From NCBI RefSeq assembly GCF_000333895.2, contig NZ_ANFM02000001.1, forward strand, positions 1 through 64,000: a stretch of DNA of 64,000 bases, in the 5' to 3' direction. This DNA is from Grimontia indica. Lineage in GTDB: Bacteria; Pseudomonadota; Gammaproteobacteria; Enterobacterales; Vibrionaceae. The position numbers and the translations under genes are program-made. The stretch's first letter is position 1. Every line of letters begins with the position of its first letter. Shown here in pieces: positions 47,820-56,823 of the stretch. The notes under the pieces were generated by a model that worked only from the letters and a program-made list of their open reading frames with translations, did no database searches and had not been told where the DNA came from.

Positions 47820-47843
47820 ATCTATCTAGACGTCTAAACCTTT
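47820..47843. promoter_or_regulatory. Candidate MetJ operator
   Basis: AGACGTCT at 47828-47835 is an exact met box. The flanking octamers ATCTATCT and AAACCTTT match it at 4 and 5 of 8 positions. It lies a few bases upstream of the proposed -35 element of the ECF operon. A single perfect box can occur by chance. Confidence 0.35.
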
Positions 47844-47901
47844 CTGTAAACCAAGATAGACGCTTGATGAAGCTTTGACCGAAACGAAGTTGAGAACCAA
47901 C

Positions 47902-47926
47902 AAAAAAGGCGCCGAAGCGCCTTTCT
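47902..47926 (-). terminator. Terminator of sstT
   Basis: GGCGC and GCGCC flank CGAA; on the minus strand the hairpin is followed by TTTTTTG, 20 bp past the sstT stop. Confidence 0.85.
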
Positions 47927-47946
47927 CAAAGGGAGGGAATTGGAGG

Positions 47947-49185
47947 CTATTTCACCAGCTTCTCCAGTACCGCTTTGCGTTCAACTTCACGACATGCTGC
48001 GGCAGTGAACACCACGTCTGTTGAGCTGTTCAGTGCGGTTTCAGCTGAATCCTGAACCACACCAATGATGAAGCCTACCGCAACAACCTGCATTGCCACA
48101 TCGTTCGGGATACCGAACAGGTTACAAGCCAGAGGAATCAGCAGCAGTGAGCCACCCGCTACGCCAGATGCGCCACATGCAGAAACCGCGGCAACGATGC
48201 TGAGAAGAAGTGCGGTGGCCAAATCTACCTGAATACCCAGTGTATTAACGGCAGCCAGTGTCAGAACGGTGATTGTAATCGCCGCACCGCCCATGTTGAT
48301 GGTCGCACCCAGAGGGATTGAAACGGAGTAAGTGTCTTTATCCAACTTCAAACGGTTACATAGCTGCATGTTCACTGGGATGTTCGCAGCGGAGCTTCGC
48401 GTAAAGAAGGCGGTCATACCGCTTTCACGCAGGCACTGGAACACCAATGGGTAAGGGTTTGAGCGGGTTTTGAAGTACACAATAATAGGGTTAACGACCA
48501 GCGCGATAATTGCCATGCTACCCAACAGCACAGCCAGCAAGTGCGCATAGCTCATCAGTGCTTCAAAGCCAGTTTCTGCGAAGGTTTTTGCCACCAGACC
48601 AAAGATGCCCAGCGGTGCCAGTTTAATGATGTTGCGAACGATGAAAGAGACGCTTTCTGCAACGTCACCAAACACCGTTTTGGTGGTGTCATTGGCGTGG
48701 TGAAGAGCAATGCCCAGGCCGATTGCCCAAGCCAGAATGCCGATAAAGTTACCGTTCATCAGAGCGTGGATTGGGTTATCCACAATGCTGAACAGCAGGG
48801 TAGTGATCACCTGGCCAATACCTTCTGGCGGTGCAACTGCGGTTTCAGAGGTTGTCAGCGTCAGTTCCGTTGGGAACAGGAAGCTCATCGTCACCGCGGT
48901 CAGCGCGGCGGCAAAAGTACCAACAAGGTAAAGGATAACGATAGGACGAAGGTGTGTGTGTTGGCCTTTGCGTTGATTAGCGATAGATGCTGCGACCAGT
49001 ATAAAGACCAGAATCGGAGCAACGGCTTTTAACGCACTGACGAAAAGCCCACCGAGGAAACCGACGGATTTTGCACTTTCTGGCGAAAAACTTGCCAACG
49101 CGACACCCGCAATAATACCGACCAGAATCTGGACAACCAGACTGGTATTGGCAATGCGAGCGAGAGGAGATTGTGTTTGCTTCAT
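47947..49185 (-). CDS. sstT: Serine/threonine:sodium symporter SstT
   Basis: A 412-residue inner-membrane transporter of the dicarboxylate/amino acid:cation symporter family. The N-terminus ([21 protein letters not shown]), [20 protein letters not shown] and the [21 protein letters not shown] stretch are SstT-specific; E. coli SstT has 414 residues. It imports serine and threonine with sodium. Single gene; two AT-rich palindromes lie about 170-195 bp upstream. Confidence 0.95.
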   Translation of the reverse strand: MKQTQSPLARIANTSLVVQILVGIIAGVALASFSPESAKSVGFLGGLFVSALKAVAPILVFILVAASIANQRKGQHTHLRPIVILYLVGTFAAALTAVTMSFLFPTELTLTTSETAVAPPEGIGQVITTLLFSIVDNPIHALMNGNFIGILAWAIGLGIALHHANDTTKTVFGDVAESVSFIVRNIIKLAPLGIFGLVAKTFAETGFEALMSYAHLLAVLLGSMAIIALVVNPIIVYFKTRSNPYPLVFQCLRESGMTAFFTRSSAANIPVNMQLCNRLKLDKDTYSVSIPLGATINMGGAAITITVLTLAAVNTLGIQVDLATALLLSIVAAVSACGASGVAGGSLLLIPLACNLFGIPNDVAMQVVAVGFIIGVVQDSAETALNSSTDVVFTAAACREVERKAVLEKLVK

Positions 49186-49351
49186 TATATTCTCACTTCA
49201 CTGTGTAAGGGTCTTGGGGCCCCATAACCGACAAAGCCTCAAACGTCATCACGCTTGAGGTAAAACTGTTAACACGAGGTTAGCGATTGGATTAAATCAG
49301 GATGGCTGGCATCCTGTAAAGGGATAAATGACACAAAATATACAATCAGAT

Positions 49352-49380
49352 CGCATATGCGTGATTATATAACGTTATAT
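49352..49380. promoter_or_regulatory. Two adjacent perfect palindromes upstream of sstT
   Basis: CGCATATGCG (49352-49361) and ATATAACGTTATAT (49367-49380) are perfect palindromes five bases apart, as operators often are. No specific regulator can be named. Confidence 0.4.
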
Positions 49381-49441
49381 GTGGATATAATGATGTAATA
49401 TGTTGGATAAATAACTGTTGTTTAGTTGTTAATTGGCATAA

Positions 49442-49468
49442 TAAAAAAGCGCCCTTAAGGGCGCTTTG
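49442..49468 (-). terminator. Terminator of the sigma/anti-sigma operon
   Basis: GCGCCCTT pairs with AAGGGCGC directly; on the minus strand it is followed by TTTTTTATTAT. Confidence 0.88.
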
Positions 49469-49504
49469 GTGGTAAAAATCATACTGAGCTTGGTGCGTAT
49501 CAGA

Positions 49505-50179
49505 CTAATAAATAACGCGTCCAATAGTGTTAAGCAACTGACTCACACCTTTTGTGAAGTGCAGCGGTGCATCCGCGACTGTGTAGCATAGGCAGCCATC
49601 GTGTGTTTGCGGGGTGTGATGGTTTGAGCCGTCCAACACAATGAAATCACCTGGCACGTATTTGTCGTGTTCGTCTTCGAAATGACCACTCAGTAATAGC
49701 GTCACTTCCATACCCTTGTGAGTATGACTAGGAACACTGCCATTCATACCAATATGAAGCAGGCTTGCTCTGGTATCGCCTTCATTGAGAGGCAGCCTTG
49801 CTCGGCTGATTGCACCAATTGAGCTCCACCCTAAATGATGATATCGGCGCAGTGCGGTCGGCAGATTGTATCGTTCACCCGCCACCTCAATCTCTGTAGA
49901 AGGGGAAGCAGATACTTTTGTCATTGGCACGCTCTCTCCGCTGATGATGGATGCCATCATGTCAGCGAAAAGCGCTTCTTGCTCTGCGTGAGTCTCAGCG
50001 TCGTTGACGCTTTCTTCACTGAAGGCTGATTCAGCCGCTTTAGCCTCGAAGTGCGCAAGCTTATCTGCGCAGCATGAACACAGTTCACAGTGGGCAGCGA
50101 CGGCAATGGACATTGATGCCGGCAATTCACCCGCTGCATGTGCCTCAAGCAGTGCTTCAGACGGATGGTACTTAATCAT
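49505..50179 (-). CDS. chrR: ChrR-family zinc anti-sigma factor with cupin domain
   Basis: A 224-residue anti-sigma factor. The N-terminal zinc domain shows HPSEALLEAHAAGELP and the HCELCSCC motif; the C-terminal half (about 95-215) is a cupin with HTHKGMEVTLLLSGHFED and GDFIVLDGSNHHTPQ. In Rhodobacter ChrR holds the RpoE sigma factor inactive and releases it on singlet oxygen exposure; the same is likely here. Its start overlaps the end of the sigma gene, so they are co-translated. Confidence 0.9.
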   Translation of the reverse strand: MIKYHPSEALLEAHAAGELPASMSIAVAAHCELCSCCADKLAHFEAKAAESAFSEESVNDAETHAEQEALFADMMASIISGESVPMTKVSASPSTEIEVAGERYNLPTALRRYHHLGWSSIGAISRARLPLNEGDTRASLLHIGMNGSVPSHTHKGMEVTLLLSGHFEDEHDKYVPGDFIVLDGSNHHTPQTHDGCLCYTVADAPLHFTKGVSQLLNTIGRVIY

Positions 50180-50804
50180 TATTTACCTCCAGATGAGTAC
50201 GCAGTTTTTGAAGGCCCAATCTCAACCTAGATTTGATGGTCCCCAGGGGCACGTTGAGTTGGTCTGCGAGCTCTTGATGAGTCAGCTGTTTCAGATAGAC
50301 ACCTCTGACGACCTGCTGTTGTAAGTCAGGTAACAAATCAATGTAAGAAAGCAATTGCGTCTGGATTTGATCTTGCAATGCTTCGTCTTCTTGATCGCCA
50401 ACTTCACCATCAATAAGCGGCCAAATATCGCCACTCAAACAATCTTCTCTATTGCTCTTCACTTTTCTCAGCATGTCAAAGCTGACGTTACGCATGATTG
50501 TGAACACCCAAGTCGATGCGCCCCCTTTAGACCCGTCATACAGATGGGCTTTTCGCCACACCAGAATCATGGTTTCCTGAACCAACTCCATCGCTTGACC
50601 GTCTGCTCTCAAATGGCGAAGGCCGTAAGCACGAATTTTGGGTGCGAAGTGACTGAACAAGCTTGAAAAAGCTTTGTCGTCTCTGTCGTTCGCAACGCGA
50701 GTTAAAAGCTCCGCCAAATGTTCAGGGGTGGGTGTAGACATAGATGACCGACTGTTTGATCGTTTCTGGTTGATTGAATTATAAGTGCTTTCGACCAGTT
50801 CCAT
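50172..50804 (-). CDS. ECF sigma factor of the RpoE/ChrR type
   Basis: A 210-residue extracytoplasmic-function sigma factor. Region 2 is visible in FAPKIRAYGLRHLRAD and ATWVFTIMRNVSFDML with a preceding VWRKAHLYDGSKGGAS; region 4 in LTHQELADQLNVPLGTIKSRLRLGLQKLR. The similarity to Rhodobacter RpoE and the partner ChrR place it in the ECF11 group, which controls the singlet oxygen response. The ATG at 50804 has AGGA ten bases upstream; the ATG at 50741 is an alternative. A fitting autoregulatory promoter precedes it. Confidence 0.9.
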   Translation of the reverse strand: MELVESTYNSINQKRSNSRSSMSTPTPEHLAELLTRVANDRDDKAFSSLFSHFAPKIRAYGLRHLRADGQAMELVQETMILVWRKAHLYDGSKGGASTWVFTIMRNVSFDMLRKVKSNREDCLSGDIWPLIDGEVGDQEDEALQDQIQTQLLSYIDLLPDLQQQVVRGVYLKQLTHQELADQLNVPLGTIKSRLRLGLQKLRTHLEVNND

Positions 50805-50836
50805 GATGATTGTGTCCTTTAAATGTCTTACCAGTC

Positions 50837-50864
50837 GAAACGAATGAAATTCAAATTTGGATCA
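50837..50864 (-). promoter_or_regulatory. Candidate autoregulatory sigma (ECF11) promoter
   Basis: On the minus strand TGATCC is followed, 16 bases later, by CGTTTC, close to the TGATC ... CGT pattern known for the RpoE/ChrR group. It lies 33-60 bp before the sigma gene, in the right orientation. Confidence 0.5.
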
Positions 50865-50872
50865 CTTGTACA

Positions 50873-51424
50873 TCAAATTTTTTCTTCGGTGAGCAGCAAA
50901 GAGATGAATTGTTTGGCTTCTTCTAAATCCTTTTGGGACAAGAACCATTGTCTTTGGTTATTGGCGAGCGGAAGGATTTCTAACCAGCGTTGGCATACCC
51001 AAAGCATATCGTCGAAGTGCTGTTCATCGTGGTATTGCGAAGCATGTTCAGGGTGGGCTTCGAAAACGTTTTCCAACGCTTCACCTAGGAGGCCAGCGCC
51101 TTCAATTTCATCCCAATTCTCAAGCGCTTCGGCATCGCCGACCCAAAGTCCGTCTTCTTCCTGCCCGATATTGTCCAGAGCGACACGGGAGATACCTCGG
51201 ATGGTGATGCCAAGTAAACCGTCTGATAAGGTTTCAAAATCGACGATCTTTACGTGTGTGCCGAACCGACAAATTGCGTCTCCGTCCTTCATTGCCAGCA
51301 CAAAACCGCTGTCACTCGCCATTGATTCCTTCACCAAGCGCACATAGCGTGGTTCAAAAATCCTTAGCTTGGTAACACCGCCAGGCAGTAAAAAGAGGGG
51401 TAACGGAAAAAGACCTAAGTGCAT
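50873..51424 (-). CDS. LON substrate-binding domain protein
   Basis: A 183-residue stand-alone LON N-terminal domain protein without the AAA or protease parts. The domain start is typical (LGLFPLPLFLLPGGVTKLRIFEPRY). GGAGG six bases before the ATG at 51424 favours it over the earlier ATG at 51436. Such proteins are common in gammaproteobacteria; the role is unclear, perhaps adaptor-like. It lies upstream of the sigma gene on the same strand but the sigma promoter lies between. Confidence 0.85.
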   Translation of the reverse strand: MHLGLFPLPLFLLPGGVTKLRIFEPRYVRLVKESMASDSGFVLAMKDGDAICRFGTHVKIVDFETLSDGLLGITIRGISRVALDNIGQEEDGLWVGDAEALENWDEIEGAGLLGEALENVFEAHPEHASQYHDEQHFDDMLWVCQRWLEILPLANNQRQWFLSQKDLEEAKQFISLLLTEEKI

Positions 51425-51486
51425 TGAAACCTCCATAAAATCACATACAAAATTACGGAGAGATCAATGTGTGAGATCACCTTCGC

Positions 51487-52767
51487 TTACTCTTTACTCT
51501 CGAAATAGTCGGCAAGTCCGCTTTGAATGGCATCAACCAGTTGCTTAAGTTGCTCGCTGCTCATGTCGTATGGCGGCATGATATAAACCAATCGGCCAAA
51601 CGGACGAATCCATACACCTTTCTTTATGAAGTGTTTTTGAATGGTATCGACATCGACGGGTGAGTGCGTTTCCACCACACCAATCGCACCGAGCCAACGC
51701 ACATCCTTTACGTGCGGCATTTCAAGCAATGTTGGAAGTAATTCAGCCAGCTTTGCTTCAATACCGAGCACTTTTTCCTGCCAGGGCGTGTCTTGGAGTA
51801 ATTGAAGGCTGGCGTTGGCCACAGCACTAGCGAGAGGGTTTCCCATAAAGGTTGGGCCATGCATAAAGCAACCTGCTTCCCCGCTACACACTGTGTCTGC
51901 TACATGCTTAGAGGTGATGGTGGCTGCCATGGTCATATAGCCGCCCGTTAAAGCTTTACCCAAACAGAGAATGTCAGGTTCGATATCGGCGTGTTCGCAG
52001 GCGAAAAGCTTGCCTGTACGGCCAAAGCCAGTAGCGATTTCATCACAGATTAAAAGAATACCGAACTCGTCACACAGTTCTCTGACGCGCTTTAGAAAGA
52101 TTGGGTGATAAATCCGCATTCCACCCGCACCTTGAACGATAGGTTCGAGGATCACTGCTGCTATTTGCTTTGCATTGCTTTCTAACTTGGCTTTGAAATC
52201 GACAATATCATTTTCGTCCCACTCATCGTGGAAACCGCATTGTGGGGAGTCCGCGAAAATATGTTCCGGCAAAAAGCCTTTATAGAGCTTGTGCATTGAA
52301 TTATCTGGGTCTGTGACTGACATGGCTGCAAAACTGTCGCCATGATACCCGTGGCGAAGTGTCAAAAACTTTGCCCGGCTTTCCCCTTTTGAATGCCAAT
52401 ACTGCAGCGCCATTTTGAGCGCAACTTCTACAGAAATAGAGCCTGAATCACACAGAAATACTTTCTCTAGCGAAGGCGGTGTCATCGTTACCAGCTTTTT
52501 ACACAATTCGATCGCTGGCTCGTGGGTGATGCCACCAAACATCACGTGAGACATGTTGGCGAGCTGAGAAGTAACAGCTTCATTCAATGCAGGATGATTG
52601 TAGCCGTGAATCGCCGCCCACCAAGACGACATACCGTCAATAAGCTCTGTGCCATCTTCAAGATAAATGTGAACACCTTCCGCCCGGCTAACGGGATAAC
52701 ACGTCAACGGGTTAATGGTGGATGTATAAGGGTGCCAAATGTGATTGCGATCGAATGCGATGTCCAT
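51487..52767 (-). CDS. bioA: Adenosylmethionine-8-amino-7-oxononanoate aminotransferase BioA
   Basis: About 426 residues, a class III PLP aminotransferase converting KAPA to DAPA with SAM as amino donor. Key stretches are DRNHIWHPYTS, DGMSSWWAAIHGYNHP, the PLP lysine in LGKALTGGYMTMAAT and the Asp of CDEIATGFGRTG. The ATG at 52767 is chosen over a TTG two codons earlier. It is divergent from bioBFCD across a BirA operator, the classical arrangement. Confidence 0.95.
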   Translation of the reverse strand: MDIAFDRNHIWHPYTSTINPLTCYPVSRAEGVHIYLEDGTELIDGMSSWWAAIHGYNHPALNEAVTSQLANMSHVMFGGITHEPAIELCKKLVTMTPPSLEKVFLCDSGSISVEVALKMALQYWHSKGESRAKFLTLRHGYHGDSFAAMSVTDPDNSMHKLYKGFLPEHIFADSPQCGFHDEWDENDIVDFKAKLESNAKQIAAVILEPIVQGAGGMRIYHPIFLKRVRELCDEFGILLICDEIATGFGRTGKLFACEHADIEPDILCLGKALTGGYMTMAATITSKHVADTVCSGEAGCFMHGPTFMGNPLASAVANASLQLLQDTPWQEKVLGIEAKLAELLPTLLEMPHVKDVRWLGAIGVVETHSPVDVDTIQKHFIKKGVWIRPFGRLVYIMPPYDMSSEQLKQLVDAIQSGLADYFESKE

Positions 52768-52784
52768 GCTCAAAAAATATCCAG

Positions 52785-52817
52785 ATGTAAACCATAGGAA
52801 GTGCTTGCTGTTGACAT
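52785..52817. promoter_or_regulatory. BirA operator with bioB promoter
   Basis: ATGTAAACC (52785-52793) and TGTTGACAT (52809-52817) form the BirA pattern TTGTAAACC-N15-GGTTTACAA with a 15-base spacer. The right half contains TTGACA, a perfect -35, with TAGACT 16 bases downstream, so BirA bound to biotinyl-AMP would block bioB transcription directly, and bioA from the other side. Confidence 0.85.
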
Positions 52818-52875
52818 TGTAAAGGGCGACCTTAGACTGGACAAGTTATCGTTTAATCAATTTGAGGAAAGACAG

Positions 52876-53928
52876 GTGGACGTTCGCCATAACTGGACTG
52901 TCGAGGAAGTACAGGCCCTTTTTGAAAAACCTTTTATGGATCTGATGTTTGAAGCGCAACAGATTCACCGACAGTACCAACCCGCTAACCAAGTGCAAGT
53001 CAGCACACTGCTGTCCATTAAGACTGGTGCGTGTCCTGAAGACTGTAAGTACTGCCCCCAGAGCGCACATTACCGCACTGACGTTGAGAAAGAGCGTCTG
53101 TTGGAGGTAGAGCGTGTTCTGGATGCAGCGCAAAAAGCGAAGAACTCAGGTGCGACGCGTTTCTGCATGGGTGCAGCGTGGAAAAACCCTAAAGAGCGTG
53201 ACATGCCATATCTGAAAGACATGATCAAAGGTGTGAAGGGTATGGGCCTTGAAACCTGTATGACACTTGGCATGCTGAGTCCGGACCAAGCGAACGAACT
53301 TGCGGGAGCGGGTTTGGATTACTACAACCACAACCTGGATACCTCTCGCGAGCACTACGGCAACATCATTACCACTCGTACATTCCAGGATCGTCTGGAC
53401 ACGTTATCTCATGTTCGCGGAGCGGGCATGAAGGTGTGTTCCGGCGGTATCATCGGCCTTGGCGAGAGCAAACAAGACCGCGCTGGTCTGCTTGTCGAGC
53501 TGGCGAACCTTCCACATCACCCAGAAAGTGTGCCAATTAACATGCTTGTTAAGGTCAAAGGCACGCCAATGGAAAGTGTCGACGACGTTGAGCCTTTTGA
53601 CTTCGTTCGTATTATCGCTGTAGCACGCATTATGATGCCGAAGTCTGCTGTTCGTCTCTCAGCAGGCCGTGAAAACATGAACGAGCAGATGCAGGCCATG
53701 TGTTTTATGGCGGGCGCGAACTCGATTTTCTACGGTTGCAAGCTACTGACCACGCCAAACCCAGATGAAGACTCAGATATGATGCTCTTTAAGAAGCTGG
53801 GCATTAACAGCGAGCAGGCTGTACAAAAACCGGATCAGGTTCAGGAAGAAACGCTGTTGACTCAAGTAGCTGAGCGCGTAGCTTCTCGTCCGGGCAAAGA
53901 CGACCTCTTCTACGAAGCGAACGTTTAG
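52876..53928 (+). CDS. bioB: Biotin synthase BioB
   Basis: A 350-residue radical SAM enzyme inserting sulfur into dethiobiotin. The cluster motif is CPEDCKYC in [20 protein letters not shown]; the auxiliary [2Fe-2S] ligands lie in RFCMGAA, CMTLG and KVCSGGI, and the Arg ligand in VRLSAGR. The start is a GTG at 52876 ([13 protein letters not shown]) with AGGA seven bases upstream; the frame is open 25 codons further but that part covers the promoter. Confidence 0.95.
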   Translation: MDVRHNWTVEEVQALFEKPFMDLMFEAQQIHRQYQPANQVQVSTLLSIKTGACPEDCKYCPQSAHYRTDVEKERLLEVERVLDAAQKAKNSGATRFCMGAAWKNPKERDMPYLKDMIKGVKGMGLETCMTLGMLSPDQANELAGAGLDYYNHNLDTSREHYGNIITTRTFQDRLDTLSHVRGAGMKVCSGGIIGLGESKQDRAGLLVELANLPHHPESVPINMLVKVKGTPMESVDDVEPFDFVRIIAVARIMMPKSAVRLSAGRENMNEQMQAMCFMAGANSIFYGCKLLTTPNPDEDSDMMLFKKLGINSEQAVQKPDQVQEETLLTQVAERVASRPGKDDLFYEANV

Positions 53929-53943
53929 GAGCGCGCTTCGACA

Positions 53944-55110
53944 ATGCGTGAACAATGCCAGCTGCAAAGCCGTATCGAGCAGAGGCTCGAAGCGCGGCGG
54001 CAACAACGCCTTCACCGTCAGGTGGCCGCATTTGGCCACCAAGAAGGACTGATTACGGACAGCGGCAACCGCCAGTTCGCTAATTTCTCGGGCAACGATT
54101 ACCTTGGCCTCGCTCAGGACGCATCCCTTATCAAAGCGTGGCAAGAAGGACTTTCGCTTTATGGCGCAGGAAGCACAGCTTCGCCTTTGGTAACTGGCTT
54201 CTCTAAAGCTCACCAGTTCTTGGAAGACAAGCTTTGCAATTGGCTTGGCTTTGATCGAGCAATATTGTTTAACAGTGGTTTCTCTGCCAATCAGGCGGTG
54301 ATTTTCTCTTTACTGGAAAAGGGGGATTTGCTGCTTCAAGACAAGCTTAATCATGCCTCTTTAATGGAAGCGGGCATGCTGTCTGAAGCCACTATGAAAC
54401 GCTTCCCCCATAACGATGTGACTAAACTTGGCGCGCTTTTACAGAAAGCAGACAGCCCAACGCTGACGGTCACAGAAGGCGTTTTCAGTATGGATGGTGA
54501 CTTGTCACCACTGGCTGATGTGAAAGCACAATGTGAAGCTCACGGTTCATGGCTGATGGTGGACGATGCCCATGGCTGTGGGATTCTTGGAAAAGATGGT
54601 CGGGGTAGTTGTGATCATGCTGGTATTAAACCTGACATACTGATCGTGACCTTTGGTAAAGCCTTCGGGATGATGGGCGCGGCTGTACTTTGCAGCGAGA
54701 GCGTCCATGATTATTTGACGCAGTTTGCCCGTCACTACGTGTATTCAACCGCCATGCCACCTTCTCAGGCACATGCTTTGACACAAGCGGTGGAAATCAT
54801 CAACACACAATCCTGGCGTCGTGAAAAACTTGCAGCACTCTCTGAGCTTTTTCATTCTTCGCTAGCTGACTTCTCAGAAGTCATTCCTACGATAACGCCA
54901 ATCAAACCCGTTGTACTGGGCGATGTAGAACGTATGCAAATTGCAGCAACATCCCTCAAAGCATCCGGGTTTTGGACGGGGGCGATTCGTCCACCGACAG
55001 TGCCAGTAAACTCTTCCCGCCTTCGAATCACGTTGTCAGTCAACCAAAGCGAATCGCAAGTGAAAGAGTTAGTAGCGACACTGAGCCAGATTTTGCAGGA
55101 GGCATCATGA
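53944..55110 (+). CDS. bioF: 8-amino-7-oxononanoate synthase BioF
   Basis: A 388-residue PLP enzyme condensing pimeloyl-ACP with alanine. The family core NFSGNDYLGLA, VTEGVFSMDGDLSPLAD, MVDDAHGCGILG and the PLP lysine in VTFGKAFGMMG are present. It follows bioB by 15 bp and its stop overlaps the bioC start (ATGA). Confidence 0.94.
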   Translation: MREQCQLQSRIEQRLEARRQQRLHRQVAAFGHQEGLITDSGNRQFANFSGNDYLGLAQDASLIKAWQEGLSLYGAGSTASPLVTGFSKAHQFLEDKLCNWLGFDRAILFNSGFSANQAVIFSLLEKGDLLLQDKLNHASLMEAGMLSEATMKRFPHNDVTKLGALLQKADSPTLTVTEGVFSMDGDLSPLADVKAQCEAHGSWLMVDDAHGCGILGKDGRGSCDHAGIKPDILIVTFGKAFGMMGAAVLCSESVHDYLTQFARHYVYSTAMPPSQAHALTQAVEIINTQSWRREKLAALSELFHSSLADFSEVIPTITPIKPVVLGDVERMQIAATSLKASGFWTGAIRPPTVPVNSSRLRITLSVNQSESQVKELVATLSQILQEAS

Positions 55111-55922
55111 GTCAGGCTATCGATTTTCAGCAAGGCGCATTCACCATGCTGAATGACGAAAAGAAAGCCATCAAGGACGCCTTCGGTCGTGCGGCAAAAA
55201 CGTATGACAACAGCGCTTCATTTCAGCGACGTGTTGGCCATCTGTTGATGGACATGAATACGGATTGGCAAGGTAAGACTGTCCTCGACTTGGGCTGCGG
55301 CACTGGCTATTTCACCAAACAAATTCTGGAGCAGGGCGCAAACATGATTGCGCTCGATCTTTCCGACAAGATGCTTGAGCAGGCGAGGTCACGTTGCGGA
55401 GACAGCGTGGACTACGTTTCAGCCGATGCCGAAGCACTGCCATTGGCAGATAACAGTGTTGATATCGCTTTCAGTTCGCTAGCGTTGCAATGGTGTCATG
55501 ACCTTTCTGTGCCTTTGAATGAGCTAAAAAGAGTCGTGAAGCCGGGGGGGCAAATACTATTTACGACCTTGTTAGAAGGTTCGCTGGAAGAGCTGAAGCA
55601 ATCATGGCGTCAAGTGAACGGGCAGTCTCACGTTAATACCTTTTTATCACACAAGCAGGTAAACATTGCGCTCGCTCAAGCTCACTGCAACCACTACCAC
55701 ATAGAATGTAAGCCGATTACGGAGTATTACCCCTCAGCGTTCGCATTAATGAGAGACCTAAAAGGGATCGGCGCAACGCATCTTCAAGAGGGAAGAAGTG
55801 CGGGTCTAGTTGGCAAACGTACCTTCAACGAATTGGAAAACGCTTACGGTGTTTTCCGGCTTGCGGATGGTACCGTTCCCGCTACGTATCAGGTTTGCTT
55901 TGGAGCTATAACAAATGAATAA
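55107..55922 (+). CDS. bioC: Malonyl-ACP O-methyltransferase BioC
   Basis: A 271-residue SAM-dependent methyltransferase that caps malonyl-ACP so the fatty acid machinery can build pimelate. Motif I is VLDLGCGTGYFTK; ALDLSDKMLEQAR and SSLALQWCHD are further family marks. GGAGG before the ATG at 55107 decides the start inside a longer open frame. It overlaps bioF by four bases and bioD by eight. No bioH is in the window. Confidence 0.93.
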   Translation: MSQAIDFQQGAFTMLNDEKKAIKDAFGRAAKTYDNSASFQRRVGHLLMDMNTDWQGKTVLDLGCGTGYFTKQILEQGANMIALDLSDKMLEQARSRCGDSVDYVSADAEALPLADNSVDIAFSSLALQWCHDLSVPLNELKRVVKPGGQILFTTLLEGSLEELKQSWRQVNGQSHVNTFLSHKQVNIALAQAHCNHYHIECKPITEYYPSAFALMRDLKGIGATHLQEGRSAGLVGKRTFNELENAYGVFRLADGTVPATYQVCFGAITNE

Positions 55923-56595
55923 AAGCTTTTTCGTCACAGGTACGGATACTGAAGTAGGAAAAACTGTCGCTTCAATGGCGGTTATGCAGGCTGTCTCCAA
56001 GGCTGGTTACAGCGTGGCTGGATACAAACCAGTCGCCGCAGGCAGCAAGGAAACAGAACAAGGCCCAATGAACTCAGACGCCATTCGCCTGCGCGAATGT
56101 ACGACAGTAGAAGTTAGCTACACGGATGTGAACCCGTGTCTTTTGCATGCGGCTTGTTCACCGCATATTGCTGCTGAATTGGAAAATGAAACGGTCGACT
56201 TTAGTCTTCTAACGGATGGATTGAAGAATCTTCAAGCGAGATCGGAATTCACATTGGTAGAAGGTGCTGGCGGCTGGCGAGTGCCTGTTACTTATGACAC
56301 TACGCTGGCAGACTGGGTTGTGGGTGAGAAGCTACCCGTGATTCTAGTTGTTGGTGTTAAGTTGGGTTGTTTAAATCACGCTTATCTTACCGCTGAAGCG
56401 ATTCGGCGTGATGGCATGGAAATCGTTGGCTGGGTCGCGAACCGCGTTAACCCGGGAACAGAGCACTACGGCGATATCGTTAAGACGCTGGAACATCACT
56501 TGAAAGTGCCTAAGTTGGGTGAGATTCCTTACATGCCATCTATCAAGTCGCGTGACTTGAGTGGTTACATCGACATCGCACCACTGGGGTTGTAA
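55915..56595 (+). CDS. bioD: Dethiobiotin synthetase BioD
   Basis: A 226-residue ATP-dependent enzyme closing the ureido ring of dethiobiotin. The P-loop is FVTGTDTEVGKT, followed by GYKPVAAGS and the EGAGGWRVP segment. It ends the bioBFCD operon, whose genes overlap, and is followed by a strong terminator. Confidence 0.95.
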   Translation: MNKSFFVTGTDTEVGKTVASMAVMQAVSKAGYSVAGYKPVAAGSKETEQGPMNSDAIRLRECTTVEVSYTDVNPCLLHAACSPHIAAELENETVDFSLLTDGLKNLQARSEFTLVEGAGGWRVPVTYDTTLADWVVGEKLPVILVVGVKLGCLNHAYLTAEAIRRDGMEIVGWVANRVNPGTEHYGDIVKTLEHHLKVPKLGEIPYMPSIKSRDLSGYIDIAPLGL

Positions 56596-56602
56596 CCAAA
56601 AG

Positions 56603-56629
56603 AAAAGCCAGCTTAAAGCTGGCTTTTTT
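56603..56629. terminator. Bidirectional terminator after bioD
   Basis: AAGCCAGCTT and AAGCTGGCTT form a long stem, with A-rich sequence before and T6 after; it also serves the small convergent gene. Confidence 0.9.
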
Positions 56630-56646
56630 GGAACTTGGTTTGGTGC

Positions 56647-56823
56647 TTATTTGCTATCTTCCGGCAGCAAGCCCATCAGCGATTGCTGAACATCGGACAC
56701 TTCTTTGAGCTTTTGATTCTCATCGTCGGCAAGCCCCAACTCGGCACAAGCTTCGTCAAAGCTCATTCCCAAGTGACAGCAAAGGATATCGATCGCCATA
56801 CGATAGTTTTCTTTGTCAGCCAT
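56647..56823 (-). CDS. Small conserved-looking protein, 58 residues
   Basis: A 58-residue protein (MADKENYRMAIDILCCHLGM...) with AAGGAGAGA at good spacing before the ATG and a terminator after the stop. It is acidic and helical, with adjacent Cys residues (ILCCHLGMSFDEACAEL) and no signal peptide. I recognise no named family. Ribosome-binding site, composition and terminator together make a real gene likely. Confidence 0.75.
   Translation of the reverse strand: MADKENYRMAIDILCCHLGMSFDEACAELGLADDENQKLKEVSDVQQSLMGLLPEDSK

Larger units (their letters stand above)
49186..49504. other. Upstream region of sstT
   Basis: These 319 bp hold the sstT promoter region, two adjacent palindromes at 49352-49380 and, at 49442-49468, the terminator of the chrR-like gene. 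Confidence 0.5.
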
